Notes under the pieces: model-generated
Seen by the model: only the letters and a program-made list of their open reading frames with translations
Database searches by the model: none
What the model was told of the DNA's origin: nothing
Assembly: GCF_015234585.1 (NCBI RefSeq)
Contig: NZ_JADFCM010000008.1
Span: 620,001 to 684,000, forward strand
DNA: 64,000 nucleotides
DNA from: Pseudalkalibacillus hwajinpoensis
GTDB lineage: Bacteria > Bacillota > Bacilli > Bacillales > Guptibacillaceae
Direction of reading: 5' to 3'
Position numbers and translations under genes: made by a program
Part shown: positions 52,912-61,453 of the stretch, piece after piece
Layout of the letters: each line of letters begins with the position of its first letter
Position numbering within the stretch: the first letter of the stretch is position 1

Positions 52912-54111
52912 ATGACGACAAAGCTATTTTATGAAGACCCATACATTAAGACATTTACAGCTGAAAAGTGGGAGCAGTTCACAGATGAAGCGAATCGCTC
53001 TTACGTTGTTCTAGATCAAACGGCTTTTTATCCAACTGGTGGGGGACAGCCGTATGATCGTGGAACGCTTAATGGTGTTCAGGTTCTTGATGTAGAAGAG
53101 GTAGAAGGAGAAGTTCGTCACTATGTTGACGGCAAGCTTCCTGAGGCAGAACATATTCACGGTGATATCAACTGGCCACGCAGGTTTGATCACATGCAGC
53201 AGCATGCAGGACAGCACATTCTTTCGGCAGCTTTTGAAGACCAACTTGGATATAGTACGGTGAGCTTTCATCTAGGTCAGGAAGTTTGTACGATCGATCT
53301 TAACGTTGCCGCTCTTGATGATGAAGAAGTTAAAACAGCTGAAAAATTTGCGAATAACGTTGTTCAGCGGAACTTGCCGATTGAAACGAAGTGGGTAAGC
53401 GAAGAGGAGCTGGCGAACTATACCCTTCGTAAGCAGCTAGCCGTATCGGATGACATTCGTCTTGTGATAATTCCAGACGTTGACTATAGCGGATGCGGAG
53501 GGACACATCCTTCTTCGACAGGCCAGGTACAGGCGATATCTATTTTAAAAATAGAAAAGCAAAAAAAACAAACGCGCGTCCATTTTGTCTGTGGCGAGCG
53601 AGTAACTGATGAACTTCGAGAGAAACAGGGTATCATGCTTGGACTCACGAACGCTCTTAGCGTTCCTCAATCACATTTAGTAGAAGCGGCAGAACGAGTG
53701 CTCCTTCAGTCGAAAGAATATGAAAAAACGATTGAAGAGCTAAATGAAAAACTACTTACCTATGAAGCAAAGGAATTACTTCATGGTGCTGATACCATTC
53801 ATGACCAAAAAGTCGTACAGATGATTTCCAAACAACATGGAATGAAAGAACTGCAAAAGCTAGCGAAGATGGTGCTAAAAGAAGATCCACATGTGATCGT
53901 CTTTTTCATAAGTGAGGGAGAAGATAAGCTGCAAATCGTTTGTGGAAGAGGAGAAGCTTTATCTTATGATATGAACCTTAGTTTAAAAGAAGTTCTTCCA
54001 TTCATTAATGGAAAAGGTGGAGGAAAGAAAGACTTTGCGCAGGGTGGGGGAGAACCGGTTCGTTCTGCGGAAGAAGTTTTGATTGAACTTGTGAAAGTAA
54101 CGCTACATTAA
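52912..54111 (+). CDS. AlaX-type alanyl-tRNA editing protein
   Basis: A 399-residue homolog of the editing half of alanyl-tRNA synthetase. The metal site is H94-x3-H98 (HMQQH) with the partner C195-x3-H199 (CGGTH), and the C-terminal part is a DHHA1-like domain ending in GKGGGKKDFAQGGGEP. AlaX-L proteins hydrolyse Ser-tRNA(Ala) or Gly-tRNA(Ala) in trans. GAAGTG-type weak SD. Single gene followed by a terminator. Confidence 0.92.
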   Translation: MTTKLFYEDPYIKTFTAEKWEQFTDEANRSYVVLDQTAFYPTGGGQPYDRGTLNGVQVLDVEEVEGEVRHYVDGKLPEAEHIHGDINWPRRFDHMQQHAGQHILSAAFEDQLGYSTVSFHLGQEVCTIDLNVAALDDEEVKTAEKFANNVVQRNLPIETKWVSEEELANYTLRKQLAVSDDIRLVIIPDVDYSGCGGTHPSSTGQVQAISILKIEKQKKQTRVHFVCGERVTDELREKQGIMLGLTNALSVPQSHLVEAAERVLLQSKEYEKTIEELNEKLLTYEAKELLHGADTIHDQKVVQMISKQHGMKELQKLAKMVLKEDPHVIVFFISEGEDKLQIVCGRGEALSYDMNLSLKEVLPFINGKGGGKKDFAQGGGEPVRSAEEVLIELVKVTLH

Positions 54112-54114
54112 AAA

Positions 54115-54150
54115 AACGAGCGCCCCTAAGCATTGCTGGGGCGTTTCTTC
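54115..54150 (+). terminator. Rho-independent terminator
   Basis: CGCCCC / GGGGCG stem with flanking AACG / CGTT pairing and TTTCTT after it. Confidence 0.78.
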
Positions 54151-54176
54151 TATTTTGGAAAAATATGAATATAACT

Positions 54177-54265
54177 CTTGTCATACAAGATAGCTTAGCA
54201 TATACTACATATATACCTTGCTTTACAAGGTAGCTGAATGATTTCTATAACTCTTGTATAACAAG
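54177..54265 (+). promoter_or_regulatory. PadR promoter with three operator copies
   Basis: A SigA-type promoter TTGTCA (54178-54183), 17-base spacer, TATACT (54201-54206). Three copies of CTTG(T/C)-N3-ACAAG lie at 54177-54189 (on the -35), 54217-54229 (just after the start site) and 54253-54265. The layout fits repression by the PadR protein encoded directly downstream. Confidence 0.7.
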
Positions 54266-54295
54266 GGTTATAGGTTGGAAAGATTGGTGAAGCAC

Positions 54296-54622
54296 ATGCA
54301 AACAACTCAAATGTTAAAAGGAATCATTGATGGCTGTATTTTATCCATTATTAGTGAAGGAGAAGTATACGGATATGAGCTTGCCTCAAAGCTTGATGAT
54401 TATGGCTTCGAAGCATTTAGTGAAGGGACGATTTACCCGATCCTTATCCGTTTACAGAAAGATCAGCTCATACAGTCAACATTAAAGAAATCAACTGCAG
54501 GACCGAAGCGAAAATACTACGCGTTAACGAAGAAGGGAGAAGAAGAATTGAAGGGTTTTAAGAAGCGGTGGATTCATTTAAGCACAACCGTAAATCAGAT
54601 TTTAAACAAGGAGAGTGAATGA
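54296..54622 (+). CDS. PadR-family transcriptional regulator
   Basis: A 108-residue winged-helix repressor: LKGIIDGCILSIISEGEVYGYELASKLDDYGFEAFSEGTIYPILIRLQKDQLI is the PadR core, then a dimerisation helix. GGTGA lies a few bases before the ATG; GTG or TTG codons just upstream are alternative starts. It overlaps the following DUF1700-type gene, the usual pairing in Firmicutes, and probably represses the pair until a membrane-active signal appears. Confidence 0.9.
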   Translation: MQTTQMLKGIIDGCILSIISEGEVYGYELASKLDDYGFEAFSEGTIYPILIRLQKDQLIQSTLKKSTAGPKRKYYALTKKGEEELKGFKKRWIHLSTTVNQILNKESE

Positions 54623-55373
54623 GGAGATGACGAAAGAAAACGAGAAGTTTATTCAAGATATGCGTATTTATCTGATTACGAAAGGAGTAGGTGAAGAGGA
54701 AATCGATAGTTTCTTAATGGAAGCAGAAGATCACTTGATGGAGGGGGAGCGCGACGGAAAGACAGCGAAAGATATCTTTGGAAAGGATCCGAAAGCTTAC
54801 GCAAAAGAACTGATTGATTCGATGGATCAGTCGCCACATGATAATCGGAAATTAATTGCGCGTATGATTGCAGGGGTTTTTGGTATCTTTTTAGTATCAC
54901 AGTTTATAGATGGGAATACATCATTTTCACTAATTGAAATCATCGGTTATCCTATTTCAACGATCGTATGGTTGGTTGCTCTTATATGGGCCCTTCGGAT
55001 GACTTCTTTCCATACAGGTGTAAAGAGCTTTCTGATTGTTTATGGCATCGTTATGGTTCCGATGATCTTTACCGTAGGGGTTACGATTCTTCACATAGAA
55101 TTTGGCAGAGACGTGTTGTTTCTCAGTCAACCGGTTGCTTTAACTGTAGGCGGTATCATTATAATTGGTTTAATTGCTAACTTCAATTCTCTTATTGGTT
55201 TGTTATCAAGTCTTGTCTTAATGCTGATTCTTTTTGGAGCTCAACTGCTGTTTAGTCTGCTTCATTTGGAAAGTTTCGCATGGGAGATGTGCGCTTATGT
55301 TATTAGCGTCGTTGGGCTTATCGTGATGATGAGTTTTCGGAAGCAATTACCTAAGACGATCATAAAGGGATAG
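54615..55373 (+). CDS. DUF1700/HAAS-domain membrane protein
   Basis: A 252-residue protein: N-terminal HAAS-type helical domain (YLITKGVGEEEIDSFLMEAEDHLMEGERDGKTAKDIFGKDPKAYAKEL, about 10-65), followed by six likely membrane segments. Such proteins occur in operons with PadR regulators; the function is unknown. The GTG start overlaps padR by eight bases; an ATG at 54627 is also possible since an AAGGAG lies at 54608-54613. A bidirectional terminator follows. Confidence 0.82.
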   Translation: MNEEMTKENEKFIQDMRIYLITKGVGEEEIDSFLMEAEDHLMEGERDGKTAKDIFGKDPKAYAKELIDSMDQSPHDNRKLIARMIAGVFGIFLVSQFIDGNTSFSLIEIIGYPISTIVWLVALIWALRMTSFHTGVKSFLIVYGIVMVPMIFTVGVTILHIEFGRDVLFLSQPVALTVGGIIIIGLIANFNSLIGLLSSLVLMLILFGAQLLFSLLHLESFAWEMCAYVISVVGLIVMMSFRKQLPKTIIKG

Positions 55374-55403
55374 AGTTTGAAGAGATAAGATACATGACAC
55401 TTC

Positions 55404-55446
55404 ATAAAATGACCAATCATTAGGAAATGACTGGTCATTTTATTTT
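55404..55446. terminator. Bidirectional terminator
   Basis: TAAAATGACCA / TGGTCATTTTA stem between convergent genes, with A- and T-rich ends. Confidence 0.88.
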
Positions 55447-55460
55447 AGTCGTAAGCTTTT

Positions 55461-56450
55461 CTATACCGTTTTCTGTTGATCTACTTGTCGATGATCGGGA
55501 GGGCTGGATTCGTTCAGCTTTTTAACATTAAAGCTATGAAGAACGATGCCGACAATGATGAGGGCAATGCCAACCCATGCGATGTAAGTAGGAAGTGGGC
55601 TCGATAGAAGCAGTCCCTCTCCAGCAATCACAAACAATACCTGAGTTGACTGAGTCGCTTCAACAGAGGCAAGCTTTCCCTGGTGAAGTCTGACGCGGTC
55701 TGTTGCGATGAAAAATAATGTTGTGGCAATAACGCCTGAACAGATGGCAACGATCAGCGATTGAGTGAGCTGTTCTCCTGAAGGAATGCCAACCTTATTC
55801 CAGGCGATAACACTTAAAATAATCCAGAACGGAGTGCTCCCAAGCGTCATGCCTAACACTCGTTGAAAGGTATCGAGTCGTCCATCACAAAGCTCCATCA
55901 TCTTTCGGTTTCCGAGTGGATAAGCAATTGCTGCAAAAAGGACAGGAAGAATGCCTATCATCACTTCGTTTACAGTCATTTCATTTGCTTTTTGCCACTG
56001 AATTAACATGACACCAGCAAGAATCACGATGGAAATAAGGAGGGCTTTTGTTTGAATGCGGTGCCGTTTTTTTATCGGTCCATTAGACGTTTGAACGGTT
56101 GAGTAAAAAAGAGGAGCAACGATAATTCCACCTACGATCGTCATTTGCCATGTTCCTGCCACAAGCCACCCTGCGCCATAAGCTGCAGCATAGGTTAAAG
56201 GGGCATAAAATAAAACGAATCCAACAAAACTCCAGAGTAACCACTGAAAAGGGTTCCTTCGCATTTCAGTAAAAACTTGTTTCATATTCCGTCTAACGAG
56301 TACAATTAATAGAAGAAAAGGAATCATGAAAAGGAAGCGGAGGGAGGAGCTCCACATCCAGCTTCCTCCGGCTAACTCCATAGAACGATTCAAAATAAAT
56401 GTAACTGCAAAAAACATTGAGGCGAGAATACCGATTGCAATTTCCCTCAT
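55461..56450 (-). CDS. EmrE/DMT-superfamily multidrug efflux protein
   Basis: A 329-residue, 10-TM protein of the multidrug-resistance efflux family within the drug/metabolite transporter superfamily, beginning IAIGILASMFFAVTFILNRSMELAGGSW and with a second half repeat that starts near VMIGILPVLFAAIAYPLGNR. Substrate is unknown. Divergent from an XRE-cupin regulator across a 114-base gap with a perfect 13-base-pair inverted repeat, so the regulator probably controls it. Confidence 0.87.
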   Translation of the reverse strand: MREIAIGILASMFFAVTFILNRSMELAGGSWMWSSSLRFLFMIPFLLLIVLVRRNMKQVFTEMRRNPFQWLLWSFVGFVLFYAPLTYAAAYGAGWLVAGTWQMTIVGGIIVAPLFYSTVQTSNGPIKKRHRIQTKALLISIVILAGVMLIQWQKANEMTVNEVMIGILPVLFAAIAYPLGNRKMMELCDGRLDTFQRVLGMTLGSTPFWIILSVIAWNKVGIPSGEQLTQSLIVAICSGVIATTLFFIATDRVRLHQGKLASVEATQSTQVLFVIAGEGLLLSSPLPTYIAWVGIALIIVGIVLHSFNVKKLNESSPPDHRQVDQQKTV

Positions 56451-56476
56451 ATTACTTAAACACGCCCTTTGTTAAG

Positions 56477-56516
56477 TATAGTATATTATGTTTTATGTAT
56501 ATTATAATATACTATA
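56477..56516. promoter_or_regulatory. Inverted repeat between divergent genes (operator candidate)
   Basis: TATAGTATATTAT (56477-56489) and ATAATATACTATA (56504-56516) are perfect inverted copies 14 bases apart. They overlap the AT-rich promoter area of both the exporter and the XRE-cupin gene. Confidence 0.6.
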
Positions 56517-56564
56517 GGATGTGGTAGAAATGTACAAGAGAAAGATAATGGAGAGGATCTATTC

Positions 56565-57143
56565 GTGAATGAAAAAAAGATAACAGATGCAGAAAAGCTT
56601 GCTCAGCAGGTTGGTATGACGTTAAGAGGCATTCGGAAAAAACGTGAAATAAGCTTGCAGGAATTAGCAACGTTAACAGACGTGAGTAAGCTTACGTTAG
56701 GTAAAATTGAGAGAGGAGAGGCGAATCCTTCTTTAACGGTAATATGGAAAATAGCGAATGGACTTTCCATTCCGATCTCAAGTCTACTAGCAGAAAAGGA
56801 AGAAGTCGTCATTTCAAGGAAAAATGAGGGCAATAAAGTACTGAGTTCGAATGAGGCTTTAACGTTAGAACCCATGTTTACAGATAGTGGCTACGGCTCT
56901 CTTGAAACGCACCGTGCCTTTTTAGAACCTATGGGGGAGTATTACGCAGATGCTCATCAAGAGGGGGTCATTGAATATGTAACGGTAATGGAAGGAAGGG
57001 CAACTGTACAAGTTCAGGAACACACGTATGAATTAAATACGTATGATTCGATTAAGTTTAGAGCGGATCAAAAGCATGGTTACTTAAATCTTCACAGCGA
57101 AGGTGCTGTCTTACATTTCGTTATGATCTATACGAACGCATAA
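56565..57143 (+). CDS. XRE-family regulator with cupin domain
   Basis: A 192-residue protein: N-terminal Cro/CI helix-turn-helix (KKREISLQELATLTDVSKLTLGKIERGEANPSLTVIWKIANGL, about 20-65) and a C-terminal cupin_2 domain (YVTVMEGRATVQVQEHTYELNTYDSIKFRADQKHGY). This two-domain type usually represses an adjacent exporter or catabolic gene in response to a small ligand. GTG start after AGAGGAT. Divergent from the EmrE-family gene. Confidence 0.92.
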   Translation: MNEKKITDAEKLAQQVGMTLRGIRKKREISLQELATLTDVSKLTLGKIERGEANPSLTVIWKIANGLSIPISSLLAEKEEVVISRKNEGNKVLSSNEALTLEPMFTDSGYGSLETHRAFLEPMGEYYADAHQEGVIEYVTVMEGRATVQVQEHTYELNTYDSIKFRADQKHGYLNLHSEGAVLHFVMIYTNA

Positions 57144-57146
57144 CAT

Positions 57147-57176
57147 AGAAAAAAGCCACAGCAGTGGCTTTTTTCT
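57147..57176. terminator. Bidirectional terminator
   Basis: GAAAAAAGCCAC-AGCA-GTGGCTTTTTTC, between the convergent XRE-cupin and SulP genes. Confidence 0.9.
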
Positions 57177-57181
57177 TGCGC

Positions 57182-58633
57182 TTATTTATTATAAACAGCT
57201 AAGCGGTCGATAAGCTGTGAACTTTCCTGGTTAACACCAGTCACTTTCACATCGATCTCGTTCTGTCTGAATTTCATGATGGCCTTATCAACGGCACCAA
57301 CACCTGAGTCATCCCAGACGTGAGCATCTGATAAATCAATCTCGACCGTTTTAATGCCTTCTTCTTTATAATTAAAGCTATTCACAAAGTCAGTAACAGA
57401 TGCAAAGAACAGCTGACCATGAATGTGATAGATCTTTTTCTCAGCATATTCGTCGATCTTTTCTTCTACGCGTACTTTTGAAATCTTAGAAGCGAAGAAT
57501 AAAGCACTTAGAATAACACCGGCAAGAACACCTTTTGATAAGTCATGCGTTGTGACAACAGTTATGACGGTGACGACCATCACGGCTGCGTCAGATCGCG
57601 GCATTTTATGAAGATTTTTAATGGATGACCAATCGAATGTTCCGATTGATACCATAATCATAACGCCAACTAGAGCTGCCATAGGTATTTTAACGAGTAA
57701 ATCGTTTAATACTAAGATCAGAATCATTAAGAAAACGCCGGCAACGAAAGTAGATAAGCGTCCACGTCCACCTGATTTCACGTTAATAACGGATTGTCCA
57801 ATCATCGCACAACCAGCCATTCCTCCGAAAAATCCGGCTACAACGTTCGCCATCCCCTGGCCTTTTGCTTCTTTATTCTTATTGCTGTCTGTATCTGTTA
57901 AGTCATCAACGATTTGTGCTGTTAAGAATGTCTCAAGTAAACCAACAACCGCTAGAGCCATTGAATAAGGGAAAATAATTGCTAATGTTTCAAAGTTCAA
58001 TGGAATACTAGGGATTAAGAACAATGGTAATGCTTGTGTTAATTCACCCATATCACCAACCGTTCGAACGCCGCTACTAGTGGTAATCGCTACAATTGTA
58101 ATCACAATGATCGCAATGAGTGGTGATGGAACAGCTTTCGTGAAACGTGGGACAATATAAATAATCGCGAGAGCACCTGCTACCATCAAGTACATTGGCC
58201 ATGATTCACCAACGAAATGCGGCAGTTGAGACGTGAAAATAAGAATCGCAAGTGAGTTCACAAACCCAATCATAACGGAGCGGGGCACAAACTTCATAAA
58301 GCGAGCAAGCTTAAACACGCCAAGGAAGAATTGAATAACACCTGTTAAGATCGTTGCTGCAAGTAAATATTGTAGTCCATGATCCGCTACAAGTGTCACC
58401 ATTAGAAGCGCCATGGCTCCTGTTGCTGCAGAAATCATTCCTGGTCTACCGCCAACAAATGAAATCACTACGGCGATACAAAAGCTCGCGTATAGTCCAA
58501 CCATCGGATCTACGCCTGCGATAATGGAAAAGGCAATCGCTTCTGGTATTAAGGCAAGTGCGACAACGATTCCGGCGAGGGTATCGTTTTTTACATTGCC
58601 AAACCAATCTTGTTTAATAGAAGATAAGTTCAA
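57182..58633 (-). CDS. SulP-family inorganic anion transporter
   Basis: A 483-residue SLC26/SulP protein with about 12-14 membrane segments ([31 protein letters not shown] is the family signature) and a C-terminal STAS domain (about 385-480, VDFVNSFNY ... [23 protein letters not shown]). Possible substrates are sulfate, bicarbonate or dicarboxylates; the short length is like bicarbonate-type BicA or YbaR/YvdB. TTG start after GAGGTG. Confidence 0.92.
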   Translation of the reverse strand: MNLSSIKQDWFGNVKNDTLAGIVVALALIPEAIAFSIIAGVDPMVGLYASFCIAVVISFVGGRPGMISAATGAMALLMVTLVADHGLQYLLAATILTGVIQFFLGVFKLARFMKFVPRSVMIGFVNSLAILIFTSQLPHFVGESWPMYLMVAGALAIIYIVPRFTKAVPSPLIAIIVITIVAITTSSGVRTVGDMGELTQALPLFLIPSIPLNFETLAIIFPYSMALAVVGLLETFLTAQIVDDLTDTDSNKNKEAKGQGMANVVAGFFGGMAGCAMIGQSVINVKSGGRGRLSTFVAGVFLMILILVLNDLLVKIPMAALVGVMIMVSIGTFDWSSIKNLHKMPRSDAAVMVVTVITVVTTHDLSKGVLAGVILSALFFASKISKVRVEEKIDEYAEKKIYHIHGQLFFASVTDFVNSFNYKEEGIKTVEIDLSDAHVWDDSGVGAVDKAIMKFRQNEIDVKVTGVNQESSQLIDRLAVYNK

Positions 58634-58989
58634 TGTTGCACCTCTTTCTAAATCTAGTATTGTGATGACTCCTAACTCTCATAGAAGTCGGGTCCGTTTA
58701 CAACAAGATGAAGTTTAGCACAGAATCTATGAAAATGGAAATAAGAATGTAAGCGAAAATCATGCGGTAAAAACTTTGATTTACTCTTATTTACTCTTTA
58801 ATTCGCATGCATTTAATTTTGATAATTTATTAGTAGCACACTAAAACCAGATGATTTGTTTATCGTTTAATCTAATTTAACCTAATTTGATATAACCTGT
58901 TATAATGAGTTATCGTATTAAGAGAGTTTGGGTCCATAAGCGGAAGAACTTTGTTAGAATAGGGTGATAGATTGATAAGGAGCGATAAC
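58634..58989. other. Intergenic region with repeats and HTH-gene promoter
   Basis: About 355 bases without a gene. A tandem ten-base repeat TTTACTCTT(A/T) lies at 58780-58799. TATAACCTGTTATA (58891-58904) is a short dyad overlapping a TATAAT (58901-58906) in front of the HTH gene, so it may be an operator. No riboswitch or RNA gene was recognised. Confidence 0.35.
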
Positions 58990-59187
58990 ATGAGTCAGGA
59001 TAATGAGCATCATGATATTATGACGATCTCTCAAGTGGCGAAATATTTTCAAATTAGTGAGATGACCACATATAAATTAGTTCAGGATGGCAAAATCCCG
59101 GCGTTTAAGATTGGCAGTCACTGGCGTATTCAAAAATCTGATCTTACTGAATTAATTAAAAAGCTTAAAAATGGTGAGCGAATATAA
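58990..59187 (+). CDS. Excisionase-type (MerR-like, HTH_17) DNA-binding protein
   Basis: A 65-residue single-domain protein: MTISQVAKYFQISEMTTYKLVQDGKIPAFKIGSHWRIQKSDLTELIKKL, the helix-turn-helix plus wing of the excisionase/HTH_17 family. In spite of the name such free-standing proteins in Bacillus are usually chromosomal regulators; no integrase or attachment site is nearby. The ATG with AAGGAG upstream is chosen. Its own strong terminator follows. Confidence 0.88.
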   Translation: MSQDNEHHDIMTISQVAKYFQISEMTTYKLVQDGKIPAFKIGSHWRIQKSDLTELIKKLKNGERI

Positions 59188-59198
59188 CGGAGACGTTG

Positions 59199-59250
59199 CT
59201 AACAAAGAAAACCCGCTGATCCAATGTGGATTAGCGGGTTTTCTTTGTTT
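59199..59250. terminator. Bidirectional terminator
   Basis: A 17-base-pair perfect outer stem (starting AACAAAGAAAACCCGCT at 59201) with a further paired inner part ATCCA / TGGAT; between the convergent HTH and sugar-porter genes. Confidence 0.92.
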
Positions 59251-59259
59251 GTATTAAGT

Positions 59260-60594
59260 TTAAGCTTTTCCTCGGAGGTCATTTTCAATATCCTCAAGAC
59301 TTCTTCCTTTGGTTTCTGGTACATATTTCATGACAAAGAAAAAGGCAAGGACACCGATAATGGCAAAGATTACGAATACCCATGCTGTTCCGAGCGCTGA
59401 GAGTAGAACAGGAAAGAATAAGGAAACAACTAAATTCGATGCTGATAGCAGAAGTGTTGTAAATCCTGTCGCAGCCCCTCGAGCTTTATTTGGGAAAAGT
59501 TCTGGTAGCATAACCCAAACAACCGGCCCCCATGTGGCGGAGAAAAAGATAATAAAGAGCCCAAGAAAGACGACGGTTAGCCAGGCGATTGTCGTTGTAA
59601 GTTCTGCTGTAAAGAGAATCGTTGCAAGAATCATTAAGCTTAATGACATCCCGATATTTCCTAGTAGCAACAGCTTTTTTCGACCTAGCTTATCAATCGT
59701 AGCGATGGCTACAAGCGTCATCAACACATTCATGATTCCTATTCCAAGCGTTCCGAGGATAGAAGCTGAATCTCCAAGTCCGGCTTTTGTGAAAATGGTT
59801 GGTGCGTAGTAAATCACCGCATTAATACCAATAAGCTGCTGGAAGATGGCGATACCGCTTCCGACAAGAAGCATTGGGCGTATCCATTTGGATTTAAGTA
59901 CATCCCACGTGCTTTCTTCAGTTTCCTCAATTTTTTTCATTTGCTTCATTTCTTCATCTATTTCACTTTGTTCTCGAGTTAATGCCATCACGTTTCTTGC
60001 CTCTTCTTCACGGTTGCGCTTAATGAGCCAGCGAGGACTTTCGGGCATAAAGAGAACACCGATCATTAATACGAGCGCTGGAACGGAAGCAAGACCAAGC
60101 ATCCAACGCCATCCCTCAATTGGTGCAAATGCATAGTTAATGAGGTAAGCGAGCACAATTCCAATCGTTATCATTAACTGATTAAGCGAAGCTAGTGCGC
60201 CCCTTGACCTTGTTGGAGCCATTTCTGATAAGTAGACAGGTACAATCGCTGTTGAACCACCAACAGCAAGTCCAAGAATGATGCGGCCTATAATGAGAAC
60301 GACTGCGTTAGGAGAAAGAGCTAAGACGAGTGATCCAATCATGTATATGAGTGCGATTGCAAAAACGACCCGCCTGCGCCCAAACCTATCAGATACATAC
60401 CCACTCATTCCTGCACCTACAATAGCACCGCCTAATAATGAGCTAACGACAACCCCTTGTAGAAAGTCGGATAGTGGAATATCTTGTTTAATAAATAATA
60501 AGGCACCCGAAATAACTCCTGTGTCATATCCGTACAGTAAGCCTCCGAGAGCCCCGAAGAAAAAAATCCATCCCTTACTAATGTTTCTGTTCAT
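59260..60594 (-). CDS. Sugar-porter family MFS transporter
   Basis: A 444-residue, 12-TM sugar:H+ symporter-type protein. Signatures are GGLLYGYDTGVISGALLFI in TM1, DRFGRRRVV after TM2, PESPRWLIKRNREEEARN after TM6 and the C-terminal PETKGRSLEDIE. It is close in type to YwtG/CsbC/AraE proteins; the sugar or polyol is unknown. AAAGGTGG lies eight bases before the chosen ATG. No sugar catabolic gene is adjacent. Confidence 0.93.
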   Translation of the reverse strand: MNRNISKGWIFFFGALGGLLYGYDTGVISGALLFIKQDIPLSDFLQGVVVSSLLGGAIVGAGMSGYVSDRFGRRRVVFAIALIYMIGSLVLALSPNAVVLIIGRIILGLAVGGSTAIVPVYLSEMAPTRSRGALASLNQLMITIGIVLAYLINYAFAPIEGWRWMLGLASVPALVLMIGVLFMPESPRWLIKRNREEEARNVMALTREQSEIDEEMKQMKKIEETEESTWDVLKSKWIRPMLLVGSGIAIFQQLIGINAVIYYAPTIFTKAGLGDSASILGTLGIGIMNVLMTLVAIATIDKLGRKKLLLLGNIGMSLSLMILATILFTAELTTTIAWLTVVFLGLFIIFFSATWGPVVWVMLPELFPNKARGAATGFTTLLLSASNLVVSLFFPVLLSALGTAWVFVIFAIIGVLAFFFVMKYVPETKGRSLEDIENDLRGKA

Positions 60595-60708
60595 CACAGT
60601 AACCACCTTTGCAAAACATTATTCCTAAAAAATAGTTTCCACTCTTTTTTTGAAAGCAAACATTATCATTTAATAGAGTGTGCTACTCATTGCAGGAGAG
60701 CTCTTTTC

Positions 60709-60765
60709 TTGACATGTGACACTGTGTCACATATAGTAGGTTTGGCGATATGACACGGTGTCATA
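60709..60765 (+). promoter_or_regulatory. Promoter with two palindromic TetR operators
   Basis: TTGACA (60709-60714) and TATAGT (60732-60737) are 17 bases apart, and the spacer is exactly the palindrome TGTGACAC-T-GTGTCACA (60715-60731). A second palindrome TATGACAC-G-GTGTCATA (60749-60765) sits just after the start site. Both share TGACAC-N-GTGTCA. Confidence 0.85.
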
Positions 60766-60788
60766 ATTTTAGCGGTAGGTGATTCAAT

Positions 60789-61409
60789 GTGCCAAAAGCA
60801 ACCTTTTTTAATTTGAAAGAAGAGAAAAAGCAAATACTAATTGATGCAGCAAAAAAAGAGTTTTCTAGAGTATCGCTCTATGATGCATCGATTTCAAATA
60901 TCTTAAAAACTGCGGGTATACCAAGGGGAAGCTTTTATCAATATTTTGAGGATAAGGAAGATGCTTTCTTTTATTTATTAAATGAACATGCGAGAGAACG
61001 TCATGAACATTTAATTGCCAATCTAAAGAAGTTTGAAGGAGATCTCTTCAAAGCAATTAGTGAGATCTTTAGATCTACATTGGAGCATTCAGAGGATACT
61101 GGTCAGAGGGACTTTATTCGAAATGTACTGCTTAATATGAACTATAAGATTGAGAATACGTTCTCGCAGTATTTAACCGAGGATGTAACAAACCATCGCT
61201 ATGATGACATTTATGACCTTGTTGATCATGAGAACTTAAATGTTTCAAGTAGGAAAGAGGTGTTTCATATTATGCAGATTTTAACAGCCGTTACGTTTCA
61301 TAATTTGATTCACAGTATCTCTAATAACTTATCCATTCCAGATGCGATGGCAAAATACCAGACTGAGCTTAGACTTCTTCAATCCGGTCTACTTCGAACA
61401 CCTTCCTGA
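60789..61409 (+). CDS. TetR/AcrR family transcriptional regulator
   Basis: A 206-residue TetR repressor: PKATFFNLKEEKKQILIDAAKKEFSRVSLYDASISNILKTAGIPRGSFYQYFEDKEDAFFY is a standard TetR_N domain. GTG start with AGGTGA six bases upstream. It precedes a DHA2 efflux gene in the same orientation and is preceded by a promoter that contains two matching palindromes, so it most likely represses its own operon until a drug binds. Confidence 0.92.
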   Translation: MPKATFFNLKEEKKQILIDAAKKEFSRVSLYDASISNILKTAGIPRGSFYQYFEDKEDAFFYLLNEHARERHEHLIANLKKFEGDLFKAISEIFRSTLEHSEDTGQRDFIRNVLLNMNYKIENTFSQYLTEDVTNHRYDDIYDLVDHENLNVSSRKEVFHIMQILTAVTFHNLIHSISNNLSIPDAMAKYQTELRLLQSGLLRTPS

Positions 61410-61453
61410 AGGACATCAGGAAAATAGAGAATCATTGAGAAAGAAGGGAGAAC

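Noticed and set aside
58747..58762. cre-like ATGTAAGCGAAAATCA between SulP and HTH genes
   Set aside because: The right half is out of register by one base and the position relative to any promoter is unclear.
58990..59187. Mobile-element excisionase
   Set aside because: The HTH_17 fold alone does not show a mobile element; no integrase, attachment repeat or phage gene is near.
59309..60136. Plus-strand open frames opposite the sugar-porter gene
   Set aside because: Mirror of membrane-protein codon bias; no SD and no recognisable domain.
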